DNA of 64,000 nt. Origin: Coriobacteriia bacterium. Its GTDB lineage: Bacteria > Actinomycetota > Coriobacteriia > Anaerosomatales > Anaerosomataceae. Position numbers and translations under genes: made by a program. Position 1 is the first letter of the stretch. Each line of letters opens with the position of its first letter. This document shows, one piece after another, positions 51,456 through 59,282 of this stretch. The stretch lies in contig JAUSBK010000001.1 in assembly GCA_030652115.1 (NCBI GenBank), positions 58,254 to 122,253 on the forward strand, read 5' to 3'. The notes below the pieces were generated by a model, which was given only the letters and a program-made list of their open reading frames with translations, was not told the DNA's origin and did not search any database.

Positions 51456-52288
51456 TGAGCGCTTCTGCATCTGCTGCTGACCGCGGCGCGTCACGACCCT
51501 CCTCGCGCGCACCCATCGCGATCCTCGTCGCACTCTCTGCGCTCTACCTCCCGCTCCGCTACATGATGGAGTCGGAGTCCGTGAGCGACGCGCTGTACAA
51601 CGGCGCCTACCTCTACGGCACCGCACTGCAGATCGTGCTCGCGGCGGTCATCATCGCAGTCGCCGTCACGGTCGGCATGAAGCAGAGTATCGGCCGGCAG
51701 TGGCTTCTGATCGGCGTGGGCGTCTCGCTGTACGCTCTGGGCGACGTCACCTGGACGATGTTCGACCTGTTCCTGGGCATCGACCCGTACCCGAGCATCG
51801 CCGATGTCTTCTACACCGCCGAGTATGTGTTCTTCGTCGCTGCGATGGTGCTCGCGATTCGCGCCTACAGCGGCCTGGTCAAGACACGGACTCCGATCAT
51901 CATCGGCGCGACCCTAGCGGTCATCGGCGTCGCCATCGTCTACTTCGTCCTGCTCAAGCCGTACATATTCGCCGAGGGTGTTGCGGGACTCGGGTTATGG
52001 GGTTTCGTCGTCAGTACGCTCTACCCGGTGGGCGACATCGCGCTCATGCTCGCTCCCGCCGTCGCACTCGCGCTCGTGGTGCGACAGCTCGGCGCCGGCA
52101 GACTCGCCCGCCCCTGGTGGCTCGTCGTCGTCGGCGCCCTGGTGTTCGCGCTCGTGGACTCGTTCTTCGTCTACGCCGAATGGGCTGGTACGGGACTCAC
52201 GCCGGCGATGGACATGGGCTACGTACTAGCGAACCTGCTGTTCGCCTGCGCGGCTCTCGTGGCCAAGGACGCGTACCGGGTCGGCTAG
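51455..52288 (+). CDS. seven- or eight-helix membrane protein, sensor-module-like
   Basis: A 277-residue protein with about eight hydrophobic helices, for example APIAILVALSALYLPLRYMM, IVLAAVIIAVAVTVGM, LLIGVGVSLYALGDVTWTMFD, YVFFVAAMVLAIRAY and PIIIGATLAVIGVAIVYFVLL. The pattern LYALGDVTWTMFDLFLGIDPYPSIADVFYTAEYVFF resembles membrane sensor modules that sit before GGDEF or kinase domains, but this protein has no output domain. With its coupled small partner it could be a split sensor. Function unknown. Confidence 0.7.
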   Translation: MSASASAADRGASRPSSRAPIAILVALSALYLPLRYMMESESVSDALYNGAYLYGTALQIVLAAVIIAVAVTVGMKQSIGRQWLLIGVGVSLYALGDVTWTMFDLFLGIDPYPSIADVFYTAEYVFFVAAMVLAIRAYSGLVKTRTPIIIGATLAVIGVAIVYFVLLKPYIFAEGVAGLGLWGFVVSTLYPVGDIALMLAPAVALALVVRQLGAGRLARPWWLVVVGALVFALVDSFFVYAEWAGTGLTPAMDMGYVLANLLFACAALVAKDAYRVG

Positions 52289-52336
52289 CCGAGCGGAACC
52301 TCGCCGGAAGCCTGCTCGCAGGGCCCGAACCGGGCC

Positions 52337-53413
52337 CTAGTGTCGGCCGTCGGTGCGGTGGTACCGCTTGATCGCGCGTGCAAGCGACTTGTCGGCGCTC
52401 TTGCGCTCCTGGCGCGCGCGCACGTCGAGCTGCTCGCCCACGAATCGCGCTTCCGCCTGCAGTTCTCGGTAGCTTTCGAGCCGGCGCGCGGGCAGTTCGC
52501 CGGCCGCGACCGCCGCCTCCACCGCACACCCCGGCTCGCCGTCGTGACGGCAGTCCCGGAATCGGCAGTCCTTCGCGAATTCGGCCACATCCGCGAACGC
52601 GTGATCGATGCCGTCGCCCGACTCCCACATCCCCACCGCGCGAAGCCCCGGCGTGTCGATGACCAGGCCTCCCCCGGCAAGCTGCACGAGCTCGCGGGAG
52701 ACCGTGGTATGGCGCCCGCGTTGGTCCGAGACCCGTACCTCGCGTGTGGCCCGGATGTCCTCCCCGGCGAGCGCGTTGATGAGCGTCGACTTGCCCGACC
52801 CCGACGGACCGATCAGCACCATCGTGGTGCCGGCCTGCAAGTACGCACGGATCTCCTCGAGCCCCTGGGTCGTGACCGTGCTCGTCGCGTGGACGGGCGT
52901 CCCGGGCGCGATGGACCGGACGCCATCGAGGGCCGCCTCCAGATCCGCGGACAGGTCGGACTTGGTCAACACGACGACCGGCTGTGCCCCGCTGTCCCAC
53001 ACGAGCGCGAGCTCGCGCTCTATCCGGGCCAGGTTCGGAGCCTCCTCGGACAGCGGATGGGTGATCAGCACCAGGTCGATATTGGCGGCCAGCACCTGAA
53101 CGCGTGCCGCCCGGCCGGGATCCCGGCGCACGATCGCGGTCGTCCGTTCCAGCACGTACTCGGCCAGAGGCTCGGTCGCATCCCCGCCCAACAGCACCCA
53201 GTCGCCGGCCACCGGCATCCCACCGTCAGTGGCGGTCTTGACCAGTCGTGTTGCGGGCCGCGCCATCACGATGCCATCCGCAGTGAACACGAGCAGGAAC
53301 CCCCGGTCGGAACGCACGACCCGGCCGGGCACGAGTTCCGGCGCGCATTCGGCAGCTTGAGCTGCAAAATACGGGGTGTACCCCAAAGCGATGAGCGGGT
53401 CTGCAGGGATCAC
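52337..53413 (-). CDS. rsgA: ribosome small subunit biogenesis GTPase RsgA
   Basis: A 358-residue circularly permuted GTPase. The OB domain comes first. The G motifs appear in the permuted order G4 VVLTKSDL, G5-type ATS, G1 IGPSGSGKSTLINAL, G2 region with the TTVSREL stretch, and G3 IDTPGLR. The C-terminal zinc knuckle is CRFRDCRHDGEPGC. RsgA tests maturation of the 30S subunit. GTG 53413 has GAAGG 7 nt upstream. Confidence 0.96.
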   Translation of the reverse strand: MIPADPLIALGYTPYFAAQAAECAPELVPGRVVRSDRGFLLVFTADGIVMARPATRLVKTATDGGMPVAGDWVLLGGDATEPLAEYVLERTTAIVRRDPGRAARVQVLAANIDLVLITHPLSEEAPNLARIERELALVWDSGAQPVVVLTKSDLSADLEAALDGVRSIAPGTPVHATSTVTTQGLEEIRAYLQAGTTMVLIGPSGSGKSTLINALAGEDIRATREVRVSDQRGRHTTVSRELVQLAGGGLVIDTPGLRAVGMWESGDGIDHAFADVAEFAKDCRFRDCRHDGEPGCAVEAAVAAGELPARRLESYRELQAEARFVGEQLDVRARQERKSADKSLARAIKRYHRTDGRH

Positions 53414-53472
53414 GGACTGACCTTCAGCCTAGACGACACCCCATCCTACCGTTCGTAGCTGGGGCGCGCCAT

Positions 53473-54117
53473 TCAGAAGCCTGCAGTGGGGGGCGCAGGT
53501 GCCGAGCCGTCGGCCTGTTGGCGGACCCACTCGTCGTATTCGGCGGGCGCGAAATTCGGGCGTCGCTCGAGGAACGAGTCCGCATGCTCCACGGTCTCAC
53601 GCTCGAAGGTAGCCTTCACCGCACCCCAGGCCGCTACGCCCATGCCGATGAGAATGCAGACGATCGCGAACGCCTGAGCCACGAACGCGAGCTCCTCGAC
53701 TGCCCCCATCTTCCCGAGCCCCTCAAGGACGATCGCCCAGTCATGCCCGGTATGGCCCAGTCCGGGAACGATCGTCTGCGCGACCGCGTCGCCGATGTAG
53801 ACGCTCGTCTCGGCGGCCGAGACACCGGTCCACGCGAGCATGAGCGACACGCCGAGCAGGTCGCGATGAAACAGCAGGAAGTAGCCGGCGAGTCCGAGCG
53901 GGACCAGCACCTGGAAGGCGGATCCCATCATCGCTGCGTACGAGCCGGGCAGGAACCACGACATCAGATGCCCGAGCGCGTGGAAGCCATACGAGGCATC
54001 CGCGAGAATCGGGATGCGCGCGCCTTGCATGACGCCGAAAAGACCCAACACGAGGCATGCGGCAACGCCCATCGCGTGCCGCGCGAATTCCCACCGTTGT
54101 GGCTTGTTGCTGGCCAT
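53473..54117 (-). CDS. membrane protein, degenerate paralogue of the HELGH protein
   Basis: A 214-residue protein with five helices, clearly related to the protein at 47447. The two share the order: FHxLGH; QVxVPLGL-x-x-YF; an RD loop; LMLAWTGVSAAETSVYIGDA here against IMLAWAGASTNNVSVYIYDA there; then GHDWA. The motif here is ASYGFHALGHLMSWF, so the Glu of HExxH is Ala. A zinc peptidase could not work with it. A soluble C-terminal tail of about 45 residues is added. AGGA lies near the ATG. It may be an inactive partner or have a structural role. Confidence 0.7.
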   Translation of the reverse strand: MASNKPQRWEFARHAMGVAACLVLGLFGVMQGARIPILADASYGFHALGHLMSWFLPGSYAAMMGSAFQVLVPLGLAGYFLLFHRDLLGVSLMLAWTGVSAAETSVYIGDAVAQTIVPGLGHTGHDWAIVLEGLGKMGAVEELAFVAQAFAIVCILIGMGVAAWGAVKATFERETVEHADSFLERRPNFAPAEYDEWVRQQADGSAPAPPTAGF

Positions 54118-54188
54118 AGCGTCCTAATCGGCACGCTCGCACCGCAACGTGACGATGAAATGCCGAACGGCACACGAGGTGACGGCGG

Positions 54189-55610
54189 TTACAGGATGAC
54201 CAGATGACCGGGGTACTGGCGCGGCAGAGTGACCGTGAAGACGGACCCTTTCTGCGGCGCGCTCTCAACTGTCAACACGCAGCCCAGCACCCCACACAGT
54301 TCGCGACAGATGACCAGCCCGAGACCGGTGCCCTGGGGCCGTGTCCGGTTCGGCGTTTCGACCTGTTGGAACGCTTCGAAGATCCGCTCGTGATGCTCCT
54401 CGGCGATGCCGATTCCCGTGTCGGCCACCGAGATTGCGACGTAGTCCTTGTCAGGTGCGACAGTCACCGTGACGCGCCCGCCCGGATCAGTGAACTTCAC
54501 TGCGTTGGAGATGAGATTCCGCACGATCTGATCGAGCTTTTCGGCGTCGGTCGCCGCCACTTGCGCACCGGAGCAGTCGCACACGAGTGCGACCTGGTGG
54601 ATCGCCGCTATCGCGCCCATCGAGGCGACGAGATCTCGCATGTGTGCGCCCACATCGACCGTCGAGACCGACACCGGGCTGTACCCTGCCTCGAGCCGCG
54701 ATATGTCGAGCACGTCGTTGACCATCTCGAGCAGATGCTGGCCCGAGTTCCGCACCATCCCCAGCTGAGTCGCCTGCTCGTCGGTGAGCGGACCGGAGAG
54801 CCCTTTGAGCATGATCTCGCTGAAACCGATGATCGCGTTGAGCGGAGTGCGCAGTTCGTGGCTCATCTTCGTGAGGAACTGCTGCTTCGCGTCGCTCGCG
54901 TACTGTAGCCGGCGGTTCACCTCCAGCAGTTCACCCGTTCGGAGATCGATCGCCCGCTCGAGGCCCTGGCGGTACTCCTCGGCCTGCACGTCGTTGCGCA
55001 CGCGATCGGTCACGTCCTCGAGCACCACCACTGCGCGCTCCGGTCCGGCCGCCCCCGCGGAGAGCAGGGTACAGCGTACCGCCACGTAGACGATGTCCTC
55101 GCCACTCCCAACCGGCTCCCGGTGGCGCGGAAGCCCGCCCGAACGGACGATGGCACCCAGGTCCAGCTGCCCCGGAACCACACGTTCGAGCATGCGCTCC
55201 GCGAGTTCGTTGGCGAAGTACACGACGCCGTCTGCATCGACGACCAGGATGCCCGTGGGGGTGGTCTCAACGATGCTCGTCAGCAGCTCGTGCTCGCTCC
55301 GGATCGCCTCTTCGGCACGCCGCGCGGCCACCAGCCGTTCGGCGCCGAGCCGACTGTAGATTGCTGACGCCACCAATGGCACGTAGAGCACCTCGGCGAA
55401 GTCCTCGTAGACATCGAAGAATGCGGTGACTCCCGCGTGCTCGAGAAGGTTGGAGACGCTCACGAGGGCGTACATCGCGGCCACGGCGAGCGTGGAGTAC
55501 TTGACGAGACGCCCGACCGCCGGGGCCTGAATGGGCACACGTAACGCGAAGTACGTCGCCACGGCGAACGCGAGCAGTGCCACCAGGTCGGCGATCGCGT
55601 CGGGCTTCAC
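54189..55610 (-). CDS. membrane-associated sensor histidine kinase with PAS domain
   Basis: A 473-residue kinase. Two or three N-terminal helices (IADLVALLAFAVATYFAL, LAVAAMYALVSVSNLLEHAGV, FAEVLYVPLVASAIYSRLG) come first. Next are a PAS domain (LLTSIVETTPTGILVVDADGVVYFANELAERML), a coiled-coil linker, a HisKA domain with KMSHELRTPLNAIIGFSEIM (phosphorylated His), and a HATPase_c domain with NLISNAVKFTDPGG, DTGIGIAEEHHERIFEAF and GTGLGLVICREL. The GTG start overlaps the end of the small membrane gene before it (GTGA). No response regulator is adjacent. Confidence 0.93.
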   Translation of the reverse strand: MKPDAIADLVALLAFAVATYFALRVPIQAPAVGRLVKYSTLAVAAMYALVSVSNLLEHAGVTAFFDVYEDFAEVLYVPLVASAIYSRLGAERLVAARRAEEAIRSEHELLTSIVETTPTGILVVDADGVVYFANELAERMLERVVPGQLDLGAIVRSGGLPRHREPVGSGEDIVYVAVRCTLLSAGAAGPERAVVVLEDVTDRVRNDVQAEEYRQGLERAIDLRTGELLEVNRRLQYASDAKQQFLTKMSHELRTPLNAIIGFSEIMLKGLSGPLTDEQATQLGMVRNSGQHLLEMVNDVLDISRLEAGYSPVSVSTVDVGAHMRDLVASMGAIAAIHQVALVCDCSGAQVAATDAEKLDQIVRNLISNAVKFTDPGGRVTVTVAPDKDYVAISVADTGIGIAEEHHERIFEAFQQVETPNRTRPQGTGLGLVICRELCGVLGCVLTVESAPQKGSVFTVTLPRQYPGHLVIL

Positions 55611-55888
55611 AGCGGTTCCACCCGGCGTCGCAGATCTCGCGAGAAGCGGTACATGGCAAGAGCCAGGAAGACTCCTCCCACCGCGTAGGAGACGTGCTCC
55701 AGGATGTTCATCAGGTCGGCAGCGACGTAGCCCTCCGCGACCGTGAGGATGTAGCCGCATACCATCGCCAGGTACGAGGCAGCGAACCATCGCTTGCCGG
55801 GGACTGTGATCGAGTGGATCCCGTACGCGATCATGGGCGTCAGAAGGACGACCAACATCAGCTGTACGATCTCACTCGCCTGGTACAC
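55607..55888 (-). CDS. small membrane protein preceding the histidine kinase
   Basis: A 93-residue protein with three helices: EIVQLMLVVLLTPMIAYGIHS, WFAASYLAMVCGYILTVAEG and NILEHVSYAVGGVFLALAMYRFSRDLRRR. The first helices resemble the N-terminal membrane region of the kinase that follows (NLLEHAGV there, NILEHVSYAV here), so it may be a split or duplicated part of the sensor. GTG 55888 has AGGAGG 8 nt upstream; a GTG at 55897 has it too close. Coupled to the kinase by a GTGA overlap. Confidence 0.65.
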   Translation of the reverse strand: MYQASEIVQLMLVVLLTPMIAYGIHSITVPGKRWFAASYLAMVCGYILTVAEGYVAADLMNILEHVSYAVGGVFLALAMYRFSRDLRRRVEPL

Positions 55889-55934
55889 CGGATGCACCTC
55901 CTGCAGCAGCTGCCCCTTGATTGTAGCCGTGTGG

Positions 55935-56342
55935 CTACCGCTGCGCAGCAGGATCGAAGTCGAGTGCGATCGAGTTCATGCAGTAGCGGAGACCCGTCGG
56001 CTGCGGGCCGTCCGTGAAGACGTGGCCGAGATGTGATCCGCAGGCACGGCACCGGATCTCGGTGCGCGTCATGCCGTGGCTGGAGTCGACACGCTCCTCC
56101 ACCGCATCGGGCGACACGGGCTCGAAGAAGCTCGGCCAACCACACCCGGAATGGAACTTGGTCTCGGAGCGGAAGAGGGGGTTTCCGCAGGCCCGGCAGC
56201 GATAGGCGCCCGGGTCCTCGGCATCGACATATGCGCCCGTGAACGGCGCTTCGGTGCCCGCCTCTCTGAGCACCCGGTACTCCTCGGGACTGAGAAGCGA
56301 CCGCCAGCCATCCTCATCGCGTTCGATCGCATACTGCTTCAT
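55935..56342 (-). CDS. msrB: peptide methionine (R)-S-oxide reductase
   Basis: A 135-residue MsrB, which reduces the R form of methionine sulfoxide. Zinc cysteines are in YRCRACG and [15 protein letters not shown]; catalytic Cys is in [21 protein letters not shown] holds the other conserved stretch. Thus the active site is Cys, not Sec. TAGGAG precedes the ATG. It starts 10 nt after the end of the selenoprotein MsrA gene, so both reductases are made together. Confidence 0.95.
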   Translation of the reverse strand: MKQYAIERDEDGWRSLLSPEEYRVLREAGTEAPFTGAYVDAEDPGAYRCRACGNPLFRSETKFHSGCGWPSFFEPVSPDAVEERVDSSHGMTRTEIRCRACGSHLGHVFTDGPQPTGLRYCMNSIALDFDPAAQR

Positions 56343-56352
56343 CTCGATGCTC

Positions 56353-56799
56353 CTACTGTGCTATTGCGCACGCCCGCCCGAGCATGCCGTTCTTCTCATA
56401 GTAGTGCTGGTGGTACTCCTCGGCGAGGTAGAAGCGCTCGAGCGGCACGATGTCGGTGTACACGCGGCCTACCGACTGTTCGACCGCGCGCTTGGATGCC
56501 TCGGCGGCTTCGCGCTCGCCCTCATCTGTGTAGAAGATGACCGACGCGTACTGGCGTGACCCCGCCGGTCGCGTGGGCCGATGGCTCGCCCAGAACTCGG
56601 CGAGAAGCCCGTCGTAGGTGATGACCTCCGGGTCGTAGTCGACCTGCACCGTCTCCGAATGGTCGCCCATCGAACGGTACGTGGGGTCGGGCGTGCTGCC
56701 GCCCGCGTAGCCGACTCGCGTGGCGGTCACCCCGGGAAGCTGCCCGAACCGGGCATCCGGATCCCAGAATCAACCGAGTGCCAACGTGATGGTGGCCAT
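56353..56799 (-). CDS. msrA: selenoprotein peptide methionine (S)-S-oxide reductase (UGA = Sec10)
   Basis: A 148-residue MsrA with an in-frame TGA at 56772-56770 (codon 10). The N-terminus reads [21 protein letters not shown], matching the MsrA catalytic GCFW with Sec in place of the nucleophilic Cys. The frame continues [29 protein letters not shown] and [13 protein letters not shown], all standard MsrA. AAGGAG is 5 nt before ATG 56799. A hairpin with a GUU loop follows the TGA. Ordinary gene calling starts at the later ATG 56730 and loses the active site. It reduces S-methionine sulfoxide. Sec is inferred; the SelB machinery is outside the window. Confidence 0.92.
56732..56767 (-). promoter_or_regulatory. 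bacterial SECIS-like hairpin after the MsrA UGA
   Basis: On the minus strand, 3 nt after the UGA, CUGGGA pairs with UCCCGG as the lower stem. TGCCCG (56755-56750) pairs with CGGGCA (56746-56741) as the upper stem, closing an apical GUU loop (56749-56747). The loop is about 20 nt downstream of the UGA, within the distance known for bacterial SECIS elements, and contains the G-U pair that SelB reads in known examples. It lies inside the coding region. Confidence 0.75.
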
Positions 56800-56850
56800 T
56801 ATGGCTCCTTCCCTTGCACCCAGGCCAAGCAAGCAACGCGCCGACTCTCG

Positions 56851-58071
56851 TCAGGTGCGCTCGAGCTCGTCGGCGAGCATCTCCAGGAACAGGCCGACGT
56901 CGGTCACGATACCGATCGTCTGGAAGCTGCCCCGGTCGGCGAGCTTCGTAACCACCGCGGGGTTGATGTCCACGCAGACGGTGGTCACCTCGGCGGGCAG
57001 CAGGTTCCCTGTCGCGATAGAGTGCAGCATCGTCGAAAGCATGATGCACGCGCCTGCCTGCTGACAGTACGTGCGCATCGTACGCTGTGACTCAAGTACG
57101 TCCGTGATCACGTCGGGTAGCGGACCGTCGTCACGGATCGAGCCGGCGAGGACGTACGGCGTGCCGGTCGTCACCAGCATGTGCATCAGGCCTTCGGTCA
57201 GCACGCCCTGCTCAACCGCCTGGCGGATGCCGCCACAGGCGCGGATCCGGTTGATCGCCCGCAGGTGGTGCTCATGGCCGCCCACGGTGGGCACGCCGGC
57301 TTCCATGGAGACGCCGAGCGAGGTGCCGTAGAGCGCGCTTTCGATGTCGTGTACGGCAACGGCGTTGCCGCCGAAGAGCACCGAGACGTACCCCATGCGC
57401 ACGAGGCGCGCAAGGTGCTCGGCCGCCCCCGTGTGAACGACTGCCGGCCCCACCACCAGGATGATGCTCTGACCGCGTCCTTTGACCCGGCGAAGCATGT
57501 GGGCGACATCGCGAATGACGAGTGCCTTGGGCTTCTCGGCTGAGACCTCCGAGTTCATGAACTCGAACTCCTGCTTGTCGCGCGGCCGCTCGATCGGTCG
57601 CACGCGGACACCGGCGTAGCCGACCACGATCGCCTCGTCGGCACGCACGTCGGCCATCGCTACGGTGTGCGCCGTCTCGCCTTCGATGACGATGCCGAGG
57701 TCCATCTCCGGACCGGCTACGGGCACCCACCGTCCGCCCATCCGCACCGCGGTCTCGAGATTGGTGGTCGCGTAGAACCCCTCGGGGAAGACGCCGTTGG
57801 CTGGTGCGGGCGTCGTGCGAACGTCGGCGACGTCGAGCGGCTCAGCGCCGAGCTGCCCGATCACGCCGAGGATCTTGTCGGTGTGCGCTTCGTCGCGTCC
57901 GCGGATGCGGAGCACCGCCACGGAGGCGTCCTGGTTGGTGCGGCCCACCTCGAAGGTAAGCGTCTCGAACTCACCGTCGAGCGCGACGATGTCGTCCATG
58001 ATCTGGGACATGATCCCCGAGTCGATGAGGTGACCGGTGATGCGTACGTCCTCGTACGGGCGGTGGGGCAT
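56851..58071 (-). CDS. TIGR00300 family protein (LOR/SDH-type, archaeal-like ornithine cyclodeaminase)
   Basis: A 406-residue protein. The N-terminal LOR/SDH domain (VRITGHLIDSGIMSQIMDDIVALDGEFETLTFEVGRTN) spans about residues 1-100. The C-terminal Rossmann-type part has VGYAGVRVRPIERP, IILVVGPAVVHTGAAEHLARLV, GVLTEGLMHMLV and CVDINPAVVTKLADRGS. This is the TIGR00300 family; some relatives convert ornithine to proline with ammonia release, using NAD. The reaction here is inferred from family only. ATG 58071 has GGAGG 7 nt upstream. No arginine gene is adjacent. Confidence 0.88.
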   Translation of the reverse strand: MPHRPYEDVRITGHLIDSGIMSQIMDDIVALDGEFETLTFEVGRTNQDASVAVLRIRGRDEAHTDKILGVIGQLGAEPLDVADVRTTPAPANGVFPEGFYATTNLETAVRMGGRWVPVAGPEMDLGIVIEGETAHTVAMADVRADEAIVVGYAGVRVRPIERPRDKQEFEFMNSEVSAEKPKALVIRDVAHMLRRVKGRGQSIILVVGPAVVHTGAAEHLARLVRMGYVSVLFGGNAVAVHDIESALYGTSLGVSMEAGVPTVGGHEHHLRAINRIRACGGIRQAVEQGVLTEGLMHMLVTTGTPYVLAGSIRDDGPLPDVITDVLESQRTMRTYCQQAGACIMLSTMLHSIATGNLLPAEVTTVCVDINPAVVTKLADRGSFQTIGIVTDVGLFLEMLADELERT

Positions 58072-58140
58072 GGTACTTCCTCCGGCGTCGGTATGCGGCC
58101 ACGACCGATTATCATGCATGCGCGCCCGCCGCGCACGCAC

Positions 58141-58170
58141 AACGGGGCGCCCTTAGTCGGGCACCCCGTT
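58141..58170. terminator. hairpin terminator
   Basis: AACGGGGCGCCC and GGGCACCCCGTT pair with one mismatch around TTAGTC, then CAGG. The hairpin lies at the end of the small membrane gene and upstream of the TIGR00300 gene, most likely ending the former's transcript. Confidence 0.6.
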
Positions 58171-58191
58171 CAGGTGGGTCCTGCGGTGTGG

Positions 58192-58479
58192 TCAGGCGGC
58201 CTGAGGCACCGCATCGGTACGAGCGACCGAACCCCGGCGGACTTTGCCGTACACCACGAAGAAGTAGGGAAGGGCCGCAAGCTGCACGAACGCGATCAGA
58301 AGCACCCAGAGCACACGGTTGTTGCTCGTGGGAGTGGCGCCCGGGTACTCGTGCTCCTCCCGGAGCAACGCGTCGATGAGCATCCACAGCCACAGCACCG
58401 GGGCGGCCACCGAGAGCAGCGCCCATGTGAGTGTCATCGACACGGCGCTTACCGCCGTCAGTAGTCCGAAGATCTCCAT
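58192..58479 (-). CDS. small membrane protein with PLDc_N-like domain
   Basis: A 95-residue protein with two or three helices (LTWALLSVAAPVLWLWMLIDALLREEHEYPG, RVLWVLLIAFVQLAALPYFFVVYGK). The WLWMLIDAL... NRVLWVLLIAF...PYFFVVYGK pattern is that of PLDc_N domains, as in the protein at 29351, though the two are not close. AAAGGACA precedes the ATG. Last gene of the PadR-controlled group by position, about 46 nt past the lipoprotein end; it may be transcribed with it. Function unknown. Confidence 0.72.
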   Translation of the reverse strand: MEIFGLLTAVSAVSMTLTWALLSVAAPVLWLWMLIDALLREEHEYPGATPTSNNRVLWVLLIAFVQLAALPYFFVVYGKVRRGSVARTDAVPQAA

Positions 58480-58525
58480 TGAAGTCGTGTCCTTTCGTTG
58501 TCTGAGCGACCGGCGTCGGTCGCGT

Positions 58526-59260
58526 CTACTCGATGGTCTCGATCGTCACATCGCCGAGCCCGCGCCTCAGCACCAGGTCGAAACGCACCTCGGCAGTCTC
58601 ATACGCGTCGTTCACGAGCGCGTCGCCGTCTTGCTCGAAGCCATCCGCACGGTAGGAACCAAGCCCGTCGCGGTAGCCGACGATCCGTACGCCCACGTCG
58701 GCGGGCACCTTGAGCGTCAGCGAACCCGCGCCGGCATTGATCTCACCGGTGATGTCGTCGTCCCATGCGCCCGACAGGTCGATCGTCGAGTCACCCGCGC
58801 CGAGATTCACACGGATCTCCCGGAGCTGCGTGCCGCGCAGGTCGAGATCGGCCTCACCCGCGCCCATGTCCACCGCAAGCTCGAGCGGCAGATCGCTTGG
58901 CAACGCCACGTCCCAGTCGTAGCGCAGCCCGCCCTGCATGGTGAAGTTCGGCACCCGCGGGGTCCGCACCGAGAGTCGGCCGGTGCCGTCCGTGACTTCG
59001 TACGACACGTCGGGACGCCATGTTTCCCGGCTGAAGTCGAAGGCGGCGTCGAGCGCCCCTTCGGCCCCGCCGGTCACTGCGAGCTTGCCGGCCGCTATCT
59101 CCATCGACACGGCGAGCTCCGTCGCATCGCCCGACTCGATCACCTCGGAGGCGGACTCGTACTCGCCTTCCGGCAGTTCGACACGGACGCACCCCGCAGT
59201 AGCGACGAGTGCGAGACTGGCGAGTACCGCAGCCGCGCGATGGATCGTGTTGCTGGTCAT
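58526..59260 (-). CDS. lipoprotein with LiaF-like/toastrack beta domain
   Basis: A 244-residue lipoprotein: signal helix AAAVLASLALVATAGC with the lipobox TAGC. The mature part is a beta-helix-like array of short repeats: DLPLELAVDMGAGEADLDLRG, TQLREIRVNLGAGDSTIDLSG and DDDITGEINAGAGSLTLKVP. These GAG-x-D/S-x-x-L units are typical of the LiaF-type toastrack domain of envelope-stress proteins. AAGGAGGG lies 7 nt before the ATG. It is the third gene after PadR and the HAAS membrane protein, and probably acts outside the cell in the same stress response. Confidence 0.82.
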   Translation of the reverse strand: MTSNTIHRAAAVLASLALVATAGCVRVELPEGEYESASEVIESGDATELAVSMEIAAGKLAVTGGAEGALDAAFDFSRETWRPDVSYEVTDGTGRLSVRTPRVPNFTMQGGLRYDWDVALPSDLPLELAVDMGAGEADLDLRGTQLREIRVNLGAGDSTIDLSGAWDDDITGEINAGAGSLTLKVPADVGVRIVGYRDGLGSYRADGFEQDGDALVNDAYETAEVRFDLVLRRGLGDVTIETIE

Positions 59261-59282
59261 TGCATTCCCTCCTTCTTCATTC

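Noticed and set aside
55935-56342. MsrB as a second selenoprotein
   Set aside because: The catalytic residue is encoded as Cys in RYCMNS and the frame has no internal TGA.
56353-56730. MsrA read as a 125-residue truncated gene or pseudogene
   Set aside because: Conservation continues upstream to a good ATG with AAGGAG, the only stop is the UGA exactly at the catalytic position, and a SECIS-like hairpin follows; recoding fits better than decay.
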